49,885 bases of DNA, from NCBI GenBank assembly GCA_029259655.1, contig JAJDET010000128.1, forward strand, positions 1-49,885. The letters are read 5' to 3'. Below, piece by piece: positions 9,112 to 17,430 of this stretch (positions are counted from its first letter, which is position 1; every line of letters starts with the position of its first letter). Under the pieces are notes generated by a model. It had not been told where the DNA came from. It did not search any database and was given only the letters and a program-made list of their open reading frames with translations. Position numbers and translations under genes: made by a program. This stretch comes from Planctomycetota bacterium (GTDB taxonomy: Bacteria; Planctomycetota; UBA1135; GCA-002686595).

Positions 9112-10278
9112 ATGCCCTGGCGACTCGTCTGGCGCTACCTCGCGGCCCACCCGTTCCGGTCGCTCTTCACCATGATGTCGATGGTGGCGGCTACGTTCCT
9201 CCTGTGCCTGCTGCAGGCGCTGCTCGCGAGCCTCGACGTCGCCGTCCTGAACGCGGCCAAGAACCGGTTGATCGTGCAGTCGGCCGTGAGCCTGTTCGTC
9301 ACGCTCCCCCACTCCTACCAGGGGAAGATCGAGGCGGTCGACGGCGTCGAGGACACGTGCAAGTGGACGTGGTTCGGCGGTTACTACCAGGACCCCGAGA
9401 ACTTCTTCGCGCAGTTCGGCGCCGATCCCGGCTCGCTGCGCCGCATGTACCCCGAGATGGAGATCATCGAGGGGAGCTACGAGGAATTCGAGCGCAAGCG
9501 TACCGGTTGCGTGATCGGCGATCTGGTGGCGCAGCGCTTCTCGTGGGAGGTCGGCCAGACCGTACCGCTCATCGGAACGATCTACCCGCGCGTCGACCGG
9601 AAGCCGTGGGAGTACGAGATCTGTGCGATCTACACCTCGAACGCGGCCACGCTCGACCGCAACACGATGTTCTTCCACCACGACTACCTCGACGAGAGCA
9701 TCGACTCGGGTTCCGTGGAGACCATCAAGGGCGTGGGCGTCTACGCAGCGGCGATCACGCCGGGAGTCGAACCGACCCGGGTCATGGCGGACATCGACGC
9801 CCTGTTCGAGAACGGACCCCAGGTCGTGCAGACGACGACCGAGGCGGAGTTCAACCGCCAGTTCGTGTCGATGCTGGGCAACGTGCCCGCGCTCCTGAGC
9901 TCGATCGGGGCGAGCGTCCTGTTCGCCATTCTGCTGGCCACGCTGAACACGATGATCATGGCGGGTCGCGAGCGGACGCATCACATAGGCATCCTCAAGG
10001 CCCTCGGCTTCGGCGACGGGACGGTCTTCGGGCTCCTGATCGCGGAATCGATGCTCGTCTGCGCGCTGGGCGGGGCGCTCGGCGTGTTCTTCGCGACGGG
10101 CATCGGGAAGGCGCTCGAGCCCTTCCTGATCAGCATGTTCCCGGGCTTCGCGATCCTGCCGGAGACGCAGGTCTTCGGCCTCGCGCTCGCCGCATCGGTG
10201 GGTCTGCTGGCCGGGATCCTCCCCGCCTGGCAGGCCATGCGCCTGCGTCCGGTCGACGCCCTGCGCGCGGAGGTCTAG
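9112..10278 (+). CDS. ABC transporter permease, FtsX/MacB family (first of two)
   Basis: A 388-residue permease. One N-terminal transmembrane helix (residues about 15-40) is followed by a large periplasmic domain with an unusual aromatic segment ([19 protein letters not shown]). Three C-terminal helices follow, starting near [15 protein letters not shown] and carrying the FtsX-type loop REREHH-like [19 protein letters not shown]. It ends with [11 protein letters not shown], typical of MacB permeases. Together with the second permease it would form a heterodimeric membrane unit coupled to the preceding ATPase. Confidence 0.88.
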   Translation: MPWRLVWRYLAAHPFRSLFTMMSMVAATFLLCLLQALLASLDVAVLNAAKNRLIVQSAVSLFVTLPHSYQGKIEAVDGVEDTCKWTWFGGYYQDPENFFAQFGADPGSLRRMYPEMEIIEGSYEEFERKRTGCVIGDLVAQRFSWEVGQTVPLIGTIYPRVDRKPWEYEICAIYTSNAATLDRNTMFFHHDYLDESIDSGSVETIKGVGVYAAAITPGVEPTRVMADIDALFENGPQVVQTTTEAEFNRQFVSMLGNVPALLSSIGASVLFAILLATLNTMIMAGRERTHHIGILKALGFGDGTVFGLLIAESMLVCALGGALGVFFATGIGKALEPFLISMFPGFAILPETQVFGLALAASVGLLAGILPAWQAMRLRPVDALRAEV

Positions 10279-10282
10279 AGAC

Positions 10283-11449
10283 ATGACCGGCGTACCCCTG
10301 TCCTACAACGTTCGCAGCCTCATGGTCCGCCGGACCTCCACGCTGCTGACCGTGATCGGCATCGGCGCGACGGTCGCCGTGCTGACCGGCATCCTCTCCC
10401 TGCGCCAGGGCTTCGCCCAGCTCTTCGAGGCGAGCGGGCGCGAGGACATCGCGGTCTTCATGCGCCCCGGAGCCACCTCCGAGGGCGAGAGCGCGTTCCC
10501 GCGCGACCGCGTCGACATCCTCGTCAAGTCCACTCCGGAGATCGACGAGGGACCGGACGGGCGACCACTGGCATCGGCCGAGACCTTCCTGGCCGTGCGG
10601 ATGCGGAAGCTCGACGGCGGCGAGACCAACATCCCGATCCGCGGCGTGCAGCCCGCGACCTTCGTGCTGCGCGGCGACGACCTCGAGATCGAGGGCGAGC
10701 GACCGACCCCGGGCTCCGACGAGGTCCTGGTCGGACGCGCGCTGACGACGCGCGTCCCCGGCGCCCGCGTGGGCGAGGTCATCGTGCTGAACACGACACC
10801 GTTTCGCGTCGTCGGGATCCTCGATCACGGCGGCCCGTTCGCCTCCGAGATCTGGGGCGACGCCGATCGGATGATGGCCGCGCTGGAGCGGCCGGTGTTC
10901 AACCGCGTGATCGCTCGGATGAGGCCGGGAACCGACATGGAAGCGCTCTCGAAGCGCCTCGAGAACGACAAACAGGTCCCGGCGATCGTCACCACGGAGC
11001 GCGAGTACCTCTCGGGGCAGACCGCCTTTCTCTCGAACATGCTGCTCGGCCTTGGCGCCATCCTCGGCATGGTCATGGGAGTTGGAGCGGTCTTCGCCGG
11101 CGTCAACACCATGCTGGCGTCGGTCGCCGCACGCACGCACGAGATCGGTGTGCTCCTCTCGATCGGCTTCCGCCCGCTCTCGATCTTCCTCGCCTTCGTG
11201 CGCGAGTCGCTCCTCTTGGGGTTCCTCGGCGGAGTGATCGGCGTCCTCATCACGATCCCCCTCGACGGCATCCGTACGGGGACGACGAACTTCCAGACCT
11301 TCACCGAGATCGCCTTCGCATTCCGGGTCACCCCGGGGATCCTGGTCACGGCGATCCTGTTCGCGATGCTCCTGGGATTGGTGGGCGGCGCGTGGCCCGC
11401 ATGGCGCGCCGCTCGGATGGATCCGACCGAGGCGATCCGGCACGTCTAG
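10283..11449 (+). CDS. ABC transporter permease, FtsX/MacB family (second of two)
   Basis: A 388-residue permease with the same topology as its neighbour: one N-terminal helix (TLLTVIGIGATVAVLTGIL), a periplasmic MacB-like domain with ALTTRVPGARVGEVIVLN, three C-terminal helices with the AARTHEIGVLLSIGF coupling loop, and the terminal ARMDPTEAIRHV. It starts four bases after the preceding stop. Though equal in length, the two permeases differ clearly in their periplasmic domains, so they probably assemble as a heterodimer. Substrate unknown; families of this kind export lipoproteins, peptides, macrolides or glycolipids. Confidence 0.88.
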   Translation: MTGVPLSYNVRSLMVRRTSTLLTVIGIGATVAVLTGILSLRQGFAQLFEASGREDIAVFMRPGATSEGESAFPRDRVDILVKSTPEIDEGPDGRPLASAETFLAVRMRKLDGGETNIPIRGVQPATFVLRGDDLEIEGERPTPGSDEVLVGRALTTRVPGARVGEVIVLNTTPFRVVGILDHGGPFASEIWGDADRMMAALERPVFNRVIARMRPGTDMEALSKRLENDKQVPAIVTTEREYLSGQTAFLSNMLLGLGAILGMVMGVGAVFAGVNTMLASVAARTHEIGVLLSIGFRPLSIFLAFVRESLLLGFLGGVIGVLITIPLDGIRTGTTNFQTFTEIAFAFRVTPGILVTAILFAMLLGLVGGAWPAWRAARMDPTEAIRHV

Positions 11450-11461
11450 CCCGGGCGCCGG

Positions 11462-11998
11462 TCAGGACTCGAGCTCGACGCCCAGGCCGTCCGCGATCCG
11501 GTTCACGTAGGCGTAGTACGCGGTGCACTCCGCGATCTGGAGCACGTCGACGTCCTGGAAGCCGACCTCGCGCAGGAGGTCCACGTCCCCGCGCCCCACT
11601 TCCGCCGGAGCTCGCGTGAGCTTCTCGGCGTAGCGCAGCATCGCAAGGCGCCGCGCATCGAGGCCGGCGGCCTCGTAGTCCTCTTCGATGGCCGCGACCT
11701 GGGCGTCGTCCGCGAGCAGCCGGCACAGACCGTGCCGGTGGTGGGTCACTCAGTAGTGGCAACCGTTCAGCTTGCTGACGACCAGCGCGATCATCTCGCG
11801 CTCCGCCTTGGGCAGGCTCCGCGTGCCGTGCATCGCGGCGCGGTACACGTCGAAGTGGGCCTTCAGGCCCTCGGGGTGGAGCGAGTGGACCTTGAGGACG
11901 TTGTCGACCCTGCCGTCGGCGGGGTCGCACGTGCGCGCGTAGAGGTCGGACAGGACGCCTGCGGCGGCGCTCTCGTCGATGGTCTCGATCCAGGCCAA
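11462..11998 (-). CDS. AhpD-like peroxidase-related selenoprotein (CxxU), TGA at 11750-11752 read as selenocysteine
   Basis: Reading through the in-frame TGA gives a 178-residue AhpD/carboxymuconolactone-decarboxylase-fold protein, the normal length for the peroxidase-related branch. The TTG start at 11998 has a strong Shine-Dalgarno (GGAGGT at 12008-12003). The redox site reads LNGCHY-U-VTHH. Glu68, Cys80, Sec83 and His87 have the same spacing as the catalytic Glu118, Cys130, Cys133 and His137 of AhpD, so Sec replaces the second catalytic cysteine. Homology continues unbroken after the TGA (AGLDARRLAMLRYAEKLT, then DVLQIAECTAYYAYVNRIADGL). A bacterial SECIS hairpin lies at the right distance. 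Expected role: thiol- or selenol-dependent reduction of peroxides. Automatic callers would split it into 82- and 95-codon pieces. It lies convergent to the MacAB-like operon. Confidence 0.88.
11720..11752 (-). promoter_or_regulatory. Bacterial SECIS element (UGA plus stem-loop)
   Basis: Read on the minus strand, the UGA (11752-11750) is followed by 11 bases. Then comes a perfect 7-bp hairpin, CCGGCAC (11738-11732) and GUGCCGG (11726-11720), closing a GGUCU loop (11731-11727). In the Escherichia coli fdhF SECIS the SelB-contacting GGUCU loop also begins 18 bases after the UGA. Both loop sequence and spacing therefore match the best-studied bacterial element. The bulged U of fdhF is not present here. 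Confidence 0.85.
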
Positions 11999-12188
11999 GG
12001 AGACCTCCAGGGGTGGAGCATTCGCGGCCGGCGCCTGCGAAATCAGGGGAGCGCCGCCGTCGAGCAGGAGGGGGAACTGACGGTGAGGGAGGGGCGCTGA
12101 TCCCTACCGGTGCCGCGACCGCCGGCTACGGCACTTTCGGGATTCGAGCGGGCGAACGCAGCGTCCTCGTATCAGGACATTCCCGATG

Positions 12189-14588
12189 TCAGGGTCGGCC
12201 GTTCGCGCTCTCGTGCTCCTCGAGACGGGAGTCCAGCTTCCGGAACCAGGCGTCGCGCGCGGCCTCCGACGAGAAGACGTCGAACCGCCCGACGGAGCGC
12301 TGGACCTCCATCAGGTCGATCACGAAGTCGTAGATCGCGTTCGCGGCCGCCTGCTCCGCGACGAGCGCAGCGTTCTGGGCGTCGAGCAGGTCGATGATCG
12401 AGACGACCCCGCGCGAGTAGGAATCCGTGACCAGCTCGAGGTTCTTCGCGGAGGCCTCGGCCGCGTCGCGCGAGAGCCCGATGCCCGCGTAGGAGGCGGT
12501 CGCAACGTGCAGCGACGAGCGGATCCGCTGTTCGACGCGCTCCCGGACGGCCTCCTCGTCGAGCCGCAGTCGAATGAGCTCGTGCCGCGCCTGCCGTTCC
12601 AGGCTGCGCTTCGTCCCGCCCGTGAGGAGGTCGAAGCTCCCGATCAGCCCGGCACTCCAGGTCGTCTGCTCGGGATCGGGGATCAAGCTGACGAAACCGG
12701 GGGGAGGGGGGGGAATCGTCGAACCTTCGCCCTCGGCGGCGATGACGTCGTCGATCCTCCCCTCGAGCGCGAAGGTCGGCTGCCAGTGCGAGCTCTCCGT
12801 GGACTGCAAGATGCGCTCCTGGGCCCGGATCGCCTCCTGGAAGCTCGCCAGCTCGGGCGCCGCCGCGAGGCCCTGGTCGACCTGGAAGTCGCGGAAGACC
12901 TCGAACGTGAACGGGTTGTCGATGAACCGTCCGACACGCGCGTCGATCCGGATACCCGGGTCGTCGAGCCCGACCTCCACGGTCTCGAAGGGCTGCTCGA
13001 GCGGAGCGTGCAGGACGCGGTTCAGCTCGATCTCGGCCACGCGGCGGGCGGCGCGTGCATCCAGCACGTCCTGGCGCCTCGTCGCGATCCGGCTCTCCCA
13101 CCGATACACCTCGGCCGGCCCACCGACGCCCAGATCGCGCCGAACCTGCGCGAGCTCCAGGTTGGAACGCGTCAGCTTCAGGTCCTCGACCGCAACCCGC
13201 TCGAGCGTCTCCGCCCGGAGCACGTCGAGGTAGGCGACCGCAGCCGAGAGAACGACGTCGAGCTCCAGTGTGCGGTGGTCGAGCTCGCGCGAGGCGAGGA
13301 CGAGCTCCTCCACGTCGAGGTTCGCCCACGTCGATTCGGACCAGAGGATCTGCGAGCCCGAGATTCCGGCAGCGAGGGTTCTCTCCGCGCGCCCGAGCAC
13401 CGCCTGGTCCTCGTCGATCTGCGTCCACGACGCGCCGAGCCCGACCTGCGGATACAGGAGCGACCGGGCCTGGACCACGTTCTCCTCCGAGACGAGCAGC
13501 GACTCCCGGCTCGCGAGGTAGCTCCGGTTGGCGAGCAGCGCCTCGCGCATGACACCGCCGAGCGAGAGCCTGCGCTCGGACTCGACATTCGCCTCGCCGA
13601 CGAGCTCGGCCTCCGTCAACACCTCGAACCGCGGCCAGACACCGATCGCCCGTGCGGTCCGGATGTTGATCGTCAGCCGCTCGCGGCCCGTGATGGCCGT
13701 GGGGAGCGTCCCCGCGTCCTCACCGGCGAGGATACGAGGGACGTTCTGTGCGCAGCGCTTCATCACGCGTTCGAGGTCCGTCTCCGGCGCGAGACAGGCG
13801 AAGATCCCACGCTCGACCTCGTCGACGCCGAGCAGAGAGAAGCTCGGGAGCCGGCGCTCGATCAGCCCCGCGATCAGGCGCTCGAACTCCTCCGGATCCA
13901 TGTGGATGAGCGGCGCCACGATGACCGCCTCGACATCGTCGGGGAGGGCGGCGAGCGCCTCGCCCGCGCTGTATCCGACGGGCACGCGCCGGTAGTCGAC
14001 GCCGATGTCGCCGAGCTCGGAGACCAGACCCGTGACGAGACCGGGCAGTGCGTCCTCCAGCCACTCGGGGACGAGCACCGCGAGACGGTCGAAGGACACG
14101 ACCTCGCGGAACCCGAGCACGTCGCGGGTCAGGTTCACCGGCGCGGAGAGGTAGTTCAGGTTCCGGACGCCGCTGCCCGGCCCCTGGAACGGGACTCCCT
14201 GCAGCTCCGCATCGACGATGCGCATGGCCACAGCGGGAACGGGGAGGTTCCTCCGGTGAGCAACGTCGTTCGATCCGATGGGACCGAAGGCGATGACGAG
14301 ATCGACGTCGGGACGCGCGAACAGACCGTCGATCAGCGCCTCGACGCTCGCCCGATTCCAGTCGCCGGTCACGCGCAGCTCGGACGGGAACGCGACGTCG
14401 AACTTGCCGCGCGTCTGGCGCCGGATCTCGTCCTCGAGCGTCTCCACGCCCACGGCGAGGTTCTCGATCTCGCCGTCGAGCACGATGGCGATCCGGACGG
14501 TCGGCGGTCGTCCCTCCTGGGCCGGGGCACGGCCGACCAGGAGGGCGAGGACGACGATGACGAGGCGGCTCCACGCGCGATGCACCAT
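12189..14588 (-). CDS. Fusion of an ABC-type periplasmic binding domain with a TolC-family outer-membrane channel
   Basis: A 799-residue exported protein. The signal peptide (MVHRAWSRLVIVVLALLVG, cleavage probably after RAPA) follows a GGGGGAG ribosome-binding site. Residues about 30-320 resemble the type-1 periplasmic binding fold of the ABC_sub_bind family: VRIAIVLDGE start, DLVIAFGPIGSND, DRLAVLVPEWLE, VEAVIVAPLIHMDPEEFERL and VPRILAGEDAGTLPT. From about residue 345 the two outer-membrane-factor repeats begin (LSLGGVMREALLANRSYL; later LQSTESSHWQPTFALEGRI), with the late NLELVTDSYSRGVVSIIDLLDAQNA motif of TolC proteins. Each half is complete, so this is a fusion, not a frameshift artefact. 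It is the last gene behind the TonB receptor and a lipoprotein. The combination suggests ligand sensing or capture coupled to an efflux channel. Confidence 0.85.
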   Translation of the reverse strand: MVHRAWSRLVIVVLALLVGRAPAQEGRPPTVRIAIVLDGEIENLAVGVETLEDEIRRQTRGKFDVAFPSELRVTGDWNRASVEALIDGLFARPDVDLVIAFGPIGSNDVAHRRNLPVPAVAMRIVDAELQGVPFQGPGSGVRNLNYLSAPVNLTRDVLGFREVVSFDRLAVLVPEWLEDALPGLVTGLVSELGDIGVDYRRVPVGYSAGEALAALPDDVEAVIVAPLIHMDPEEFERLIAGLIERRLPSFSLLGVDEVERGIFACLAPETDLERVMKRCAQNVPRILAGEDAGTLPTAITGRERLTINIRTARAIGVWPRFEVLTEAELVGEANVESERRLSLGGVMREALLANRSYLASRESLLVSEENVVQARSLLYPQVGLGASWTQIDEDQAVLGRAERTLAAGISGSQILWSESTWANLDVEELVLASRELDHRTLELDVVLSAAVAYLDVLRAETLERVAVEDLKLTRSNLELAQVRRDLGVGGPAEVYRWESRIATRRQDVLDARAARRVAEIELNRVLHAPLEQPFETVEVGLDDPGIRIDARVGRFIDNPFTFEVFRDFQVDQGLAAAPELASFQEAIRAQERILQSTESSHWQPTFALEGRIDDVIAAEGEGSTIPPPPPGFVSLIPDPEQTTWSAGLIGSFDLLTGGTKRSLERQARHELIRLRLDEEAVRERVEQRIRSSLHVATASYAGIGLSRDAAEASAKNLELVTDSYSRGVVSIIDLLDAQNAALVAEQAAANAIYDFVIDLMEVQRSVGRFDVFSSEAARDAWFRKLDSRLEEHESANGRP

Positions 14589-14658
14589 GATGCTCTCCCC
14601 CGGGAGGAGTCCGAGGGGGCCGCGAATTCTACGGGCACGGGTGCCCGAGCGAGCGACT

Positions 14659-15267
14659 TCAGTCGCGCGGTGCGCGGATCATCACGGAGAGCCCCAGGAA
14701 GGTCTCCCGCAGGTTGTTCGTGTTGACGTCGCGGGTGAACGTCACGAACGGCCCCACGGCCAGGTTCTCCTCGTACCACCAGAGGCAGCCGACGCCGGCA
14801 TAGATGCCGCGCCCGTCCTGGTCGTACGCACCTACGTCGAGCTTCTCGTCGGTGTGGCTGCGGACATAGAAGCCGCCGCGAAGGTAGGGCGTGAGCGGGA
14901 GGTCCTCGAGGTCCCACTCGAGACGCCCGCCGCCCGCGAATCGCCAGACGTCCGCCTCGTCCTCCAGCGCGAGCGGCGGGTCGAGGTCGAAGCGCGAGAA
15001 GCCCACCTCGAGGTCGACGCTGGCCCGCGCATCGAGTCCGAATAGCTTCTCGTCGTCGCCGTCGAACAGGACGTAGCCGCCGTGGACGTGATAGGCGGGT
15101 CCCTCCTCGACAGGCTCGGACTTCCCGCTCCGGAAATCCCAGGACATTCCCAGCCCGCCGTACTCGCGACTCTCGCGCACGGCGCGCTTCTCCCCCAGCA
15201 CGTGGCAGCTCGCGAGGAGGCAGAGCGCCGTCGCGGCGAGCAGTCGTAAGGCGCGCGCATCGATCAT
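14659..15267 (-). CDS. Small outer-membrane barrel-like lipoprotein
   Basis: A 202-residue protein whose ATG (15267) overlaps the TonB receptor stop (ATGA). The N-terminus is a lipoprotein signal with lipobox LLASC (MIDARALRLLAATALCLLASC). The mature part alternates hydrophobic and polar residues in short strands separated by acidic turns (GYVLFDGDDEKLFGLDARASVDLEVGF and similar), ending in TFLGLSVMIRAPRD, consistent with an eight-strand beta-barrel or porin-like fold. No named family is recognised. The operon position between a TonB receptor and a binding-protein/TolC fusion suggests it serves the same outer-membrane pathway. Confidence 0.7.
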   Translation of the reverse strand: MIDARALRLLAATALCLLASCHVLGEKRAVRESREYGGLGMSWDFRSGKSEPVEEGPAYHVHGGYVLFDGDDEKLFGLDARASVDLEVGFSRFDLDPPLALEDEADVWRFAGGGRLEWDLEDLPLTPYLRGGFYVRSHTDEKLDVGAYDQDGRGIYAGVGCLWWYEENLAVGPFVTFTRDVNTNNLRETFLGLSVMIRAPRD

Positions 15268-17225
15268 CAGTCTGCCCTCACGAGGTCCCAGCGCGAGCGA
15301 TCCTCGACGACGGGCGCCCAGGTCAACTTCAGGTAGGCACCGGTCTCGACCTCGGCGGCCTCGCCGAGGAAGCCCGACGTGAACTCCCTGTCGCCGTCGT
15401 GGAAGAGGTTCTGCACGCCGAGGCTCAGCTCGAGATCCCGCCGCGGCCGCCACCCGAGCCGGAGGTCGGCACGCATGTAGCTCGACACGCCGAGATCCAG
15501 CTCGTCGACCCAGAAGAGCGTCGCGTCGACGTCGAGGTCGTGGCGTGCGTCCCAGGCGCTCGCGAGGTAGGCCTGGTTCCTGGGCGACTCGTCCTCGGCG
15601 TCTTCCCCCGTGAGGTCGGTGCTCGTCGCGTCGAGGTCGAGCTCGAGCGAGAGCAGCGAGTACCCGGCGTGCAGGCGCCAGTCCTCGCTCGCGTCCCAAC
15701 GGGCTGCGAGCTCCACGCCGAGGGCGCGCCCGTCGGCCTGGTTGTCGTGGAAGTCCTGCCGGATGAACTGGCCCGGGTTGCCGGGGTCCGGACCGAAGTT
15801 CCGCGCCTCGAGCGTGGCCAGGTTGTCGTAGTCGAAGAGGAAGACCGCCGTGTCGACGGAGAGGTCCTCGGAGAGACTCGTGCGGTAGCCGGCCTCCCAG
15901 GCCAGGAGCTCCTCGCTCTCGAAATCCTCGTCGCCCCGTTCCTCGATGGTCGTCAGGTTCCCGCCGAGGTCCTGGAACGCCGCCTCGAGGATCGATTCGT
16001 GCTCGAAGTGAGTCGGTGTGCGGACCGCGCGCGAGACCGACGCCCACGCGGCGCTCTTCTCGTCCGGCGTCCACAGGAGGCGCGCGCTCGGCTCCACCTC
16101 GAAGGCCGTGTAGTCGTTGTGCTCGAGCTCCGTCCCGAGCGTGAGACTGAGCCGTTCGGGCGCGAGCACGATCTCGTCGCGAACGAAGAACCGGAAGAGG
16201 TTGTCCGAGCGATCGAGGTCACGGAACGTCAGCATCGTCGAGTCGTCGATGAGCGTGCTCGTCCAGTCGTACCCGAGCCCCCACGCGATCTCGTTCCGGG
16301 GAGAGAGCCGGAAGCGGTGCACGAGCTCGACGTCGACGGTGTCGCGCCCCTCGTCGTACACGTCGTCCAGGTCTCGGAACGTCCCGTCGTAGTAGAGCTG
16401 CAGACTCAGCTCGGAGTCGTCGCCCAGCGCCTCGGTCCAGGCGAGGACCGCGTAGCTGCCGCGAAGCCTCGTGTCCTCCTGAGTGACGGCCACCGTGTTC
16501 GGTACGGTACCCGGCCTCGAGACCGGAGTCTCCTCGTGGCCGAAGTACGAGCCGACGCTCAGCGAGAACGTCTGGGTCGCCGTCCGGTCCCAATCCATGC
16601 GGAGCCCGCCACCTCCGAGCCACCAGTCGTCGTCGAACCCCGCCGCGGGTCCCACCGTCTCGAGATCGTCGACCGCGAATCCCCTCGCGTGGACGCGATA
16701 GTGCACGCCCTCCTCGAGCTCGCCGCCGTGACTCACGACGACCTCGCGGAGCTCCTCGGTCCCGGCCCTCACCGAGACCCGACTGCCCTGGCTATCGGCC
16801 GAAGAGCGGGTGATGACGTGGATCACGCCACTGACGGCATTCGTCGAGAGCCCCGCCTCCGCCGGCCCGCGAGTCACCTCGATCCGCTCGACGTCGTCGA
16901 GCACGACGTCCAGCGCGTCCCAGAAGACGCCCGAGAAGAGCGGCGAGCTCACCCGACGGCCGTCGACGAGCACGAGGAGCTTGTCGGCGAAGGCGCCGTT
17001 GAAACCGCGCGAGGAGACGCCCCACGTGCTCGCATCGATGCGCGCGACTTGCAGGCCGGGAACCAACCGCAGTGCGTCCTGCACGGTCGTCGCGCCCGAG
17101 CGCCGGATGTCCTCGGCCGTGATGACGTACACGGCGGAGGGACGCTCTCGGGGCTCTTCTCGAGCCTCCGCGACGGCGGGGAGAACGAGGGCGAGGAGAG
17201 GCGCGAGGAGGAGGGTCTTGGGCAC
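15267..17225 (-). CDS. TonB-dependent outer-membrane receptor
   Basis: A 652-residue receptor when started at the GTG at 17225, which begins a good signal peptide (VPKTLLLAPLLALVLPAVAEA). A GTG 22 codons earlier (17291) is less likely. The plug domain is clear: VYVITAEDIRRSGATTVQDA, LRLVPGLQVARI, SSRGFNG, LLVLVDGRRV, DDVERIEVTRGPAEAGLSTNAVSGVIHVIT. A 22-strand-type barrel follows, with the LGVQNLFH segment near the end. It is of the BtuB/colicin-I-receptor class, which imports siderophores, cobalamin or similar compounds using TonB energy. The ligand is unknown. It heads a three-gene operon with a lipoprotein and the binding-protein/TolC fusion. Confidence 0.92.
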   Translation of the reverse strand: MPKTLLLAPLLALVLPAVAEAREEPRERPSAVYVITAEDIRRSGATTVQDALRLVPGLQVARIDASTWGVSSRGFNGAFADKLLVLVDGRRVSSPLFSGVFWDALDVVLDDVERIEVTRGPAEAGLSTNAVSGVIHVITRSSADSQGSRVSVRAGTEELREVVVSHGGELEEGVHYRVHARGFAVDDLETVGPAAGFDDDWWLGGGGLRMDWDRTATQTFSLSVGSYFGHEETPVSRPGTVPNTVAVTQEDTRLRGSYAVLAWTEALGDDSELSLQLYYDGTFRDLDDVYDEGRDTVDVELVHRFRLSPRNEIAWGLGYDWTSTLIDDSTMLTFRDLDRSDNLFRFFVRDEIVLAPERLSLTLGTELEHNDYTAFEVEPSARLLWTPDEKSAAWASVSRAVRTPTHFEHESILEAAFQDLGGNLTTIEERGDEDFESEELLAWEAGYRTSLSEDLSVDTAVFLFDYDNLATLEARNFGPDPGNPGQFIRQDFHDNQADGRALGVELAARWDASEDWRLHAGYSLLSLELDLDATSTDLTGEDAEDESPRNQAYLASAWDARHDLDVDATLFWVDELDLGVSSYMRADLRLGWRPRRDLELSLGVQNLFHDGDREFTSGFLGEAAEVETGAYLKLTWAPVVEDRSRWDLVRAD

Positions 17226-17330
17226 GGCGGGGGTCCGAGAGAGCCGGACCGTGGGCTCATCGGCAGTTCCGGGCCACCTCTTTATGGGCACGGGGACGCC
17301 ACGGGTAGCCGATTCCGGTCATTTCGCACG

Positions 17331-17404
17331 GGGCTCGGGGTCCTCCCTCAAGGTCCCGGAGCCCGTGGGCGATCAAGTATCTCGAGGCTCCACGACGGTG
17401 GAGC
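17331..17404. other. Two stem-loops in the divergent intergenic region between receptor and barrel genes
   Basis: An imperfect 14-base inverted repeat (17331-17344 with 17351-17364, 12 of 14 positions pairing, 6-base loop) is followed by a perfect hairpin, GCTCCAC and GTGGAGC around GACG (17387-17404). Both lie in the roughly 205 bases separating the divergent starts at 17225 and 17431, where they could act as operators, leader structures or attenuators. Conserved cobalamin-riboswitch boxes were looked for and not found. Confidence 0.4.
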
Positions 17405-17430
17405 ACCGGTCCCCCGCCAAAGTCCCGACG

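Noticed and set aside
11462..11998. Broken AhpD pseudogene with a nonsense mutation
   Set aside because: The stop is exactly at the catalytic Cys position, is TGA, is followed by intact homology and by a SECIS hairpin; a chance mutation would not give all four.
12080..12180. tRNA-like T-loop sequence (TTCGGGATTCGAG)
   Set aside because: No matching acceptor, D-arm or anticodon stem could be paired around it.
17226..17430. Cobalamin riboswitch ahead of the TonB receptor
   Set aside because: The conserved B12-box and the core boxes of the family are absent; only unspecific stem-loops are seen.
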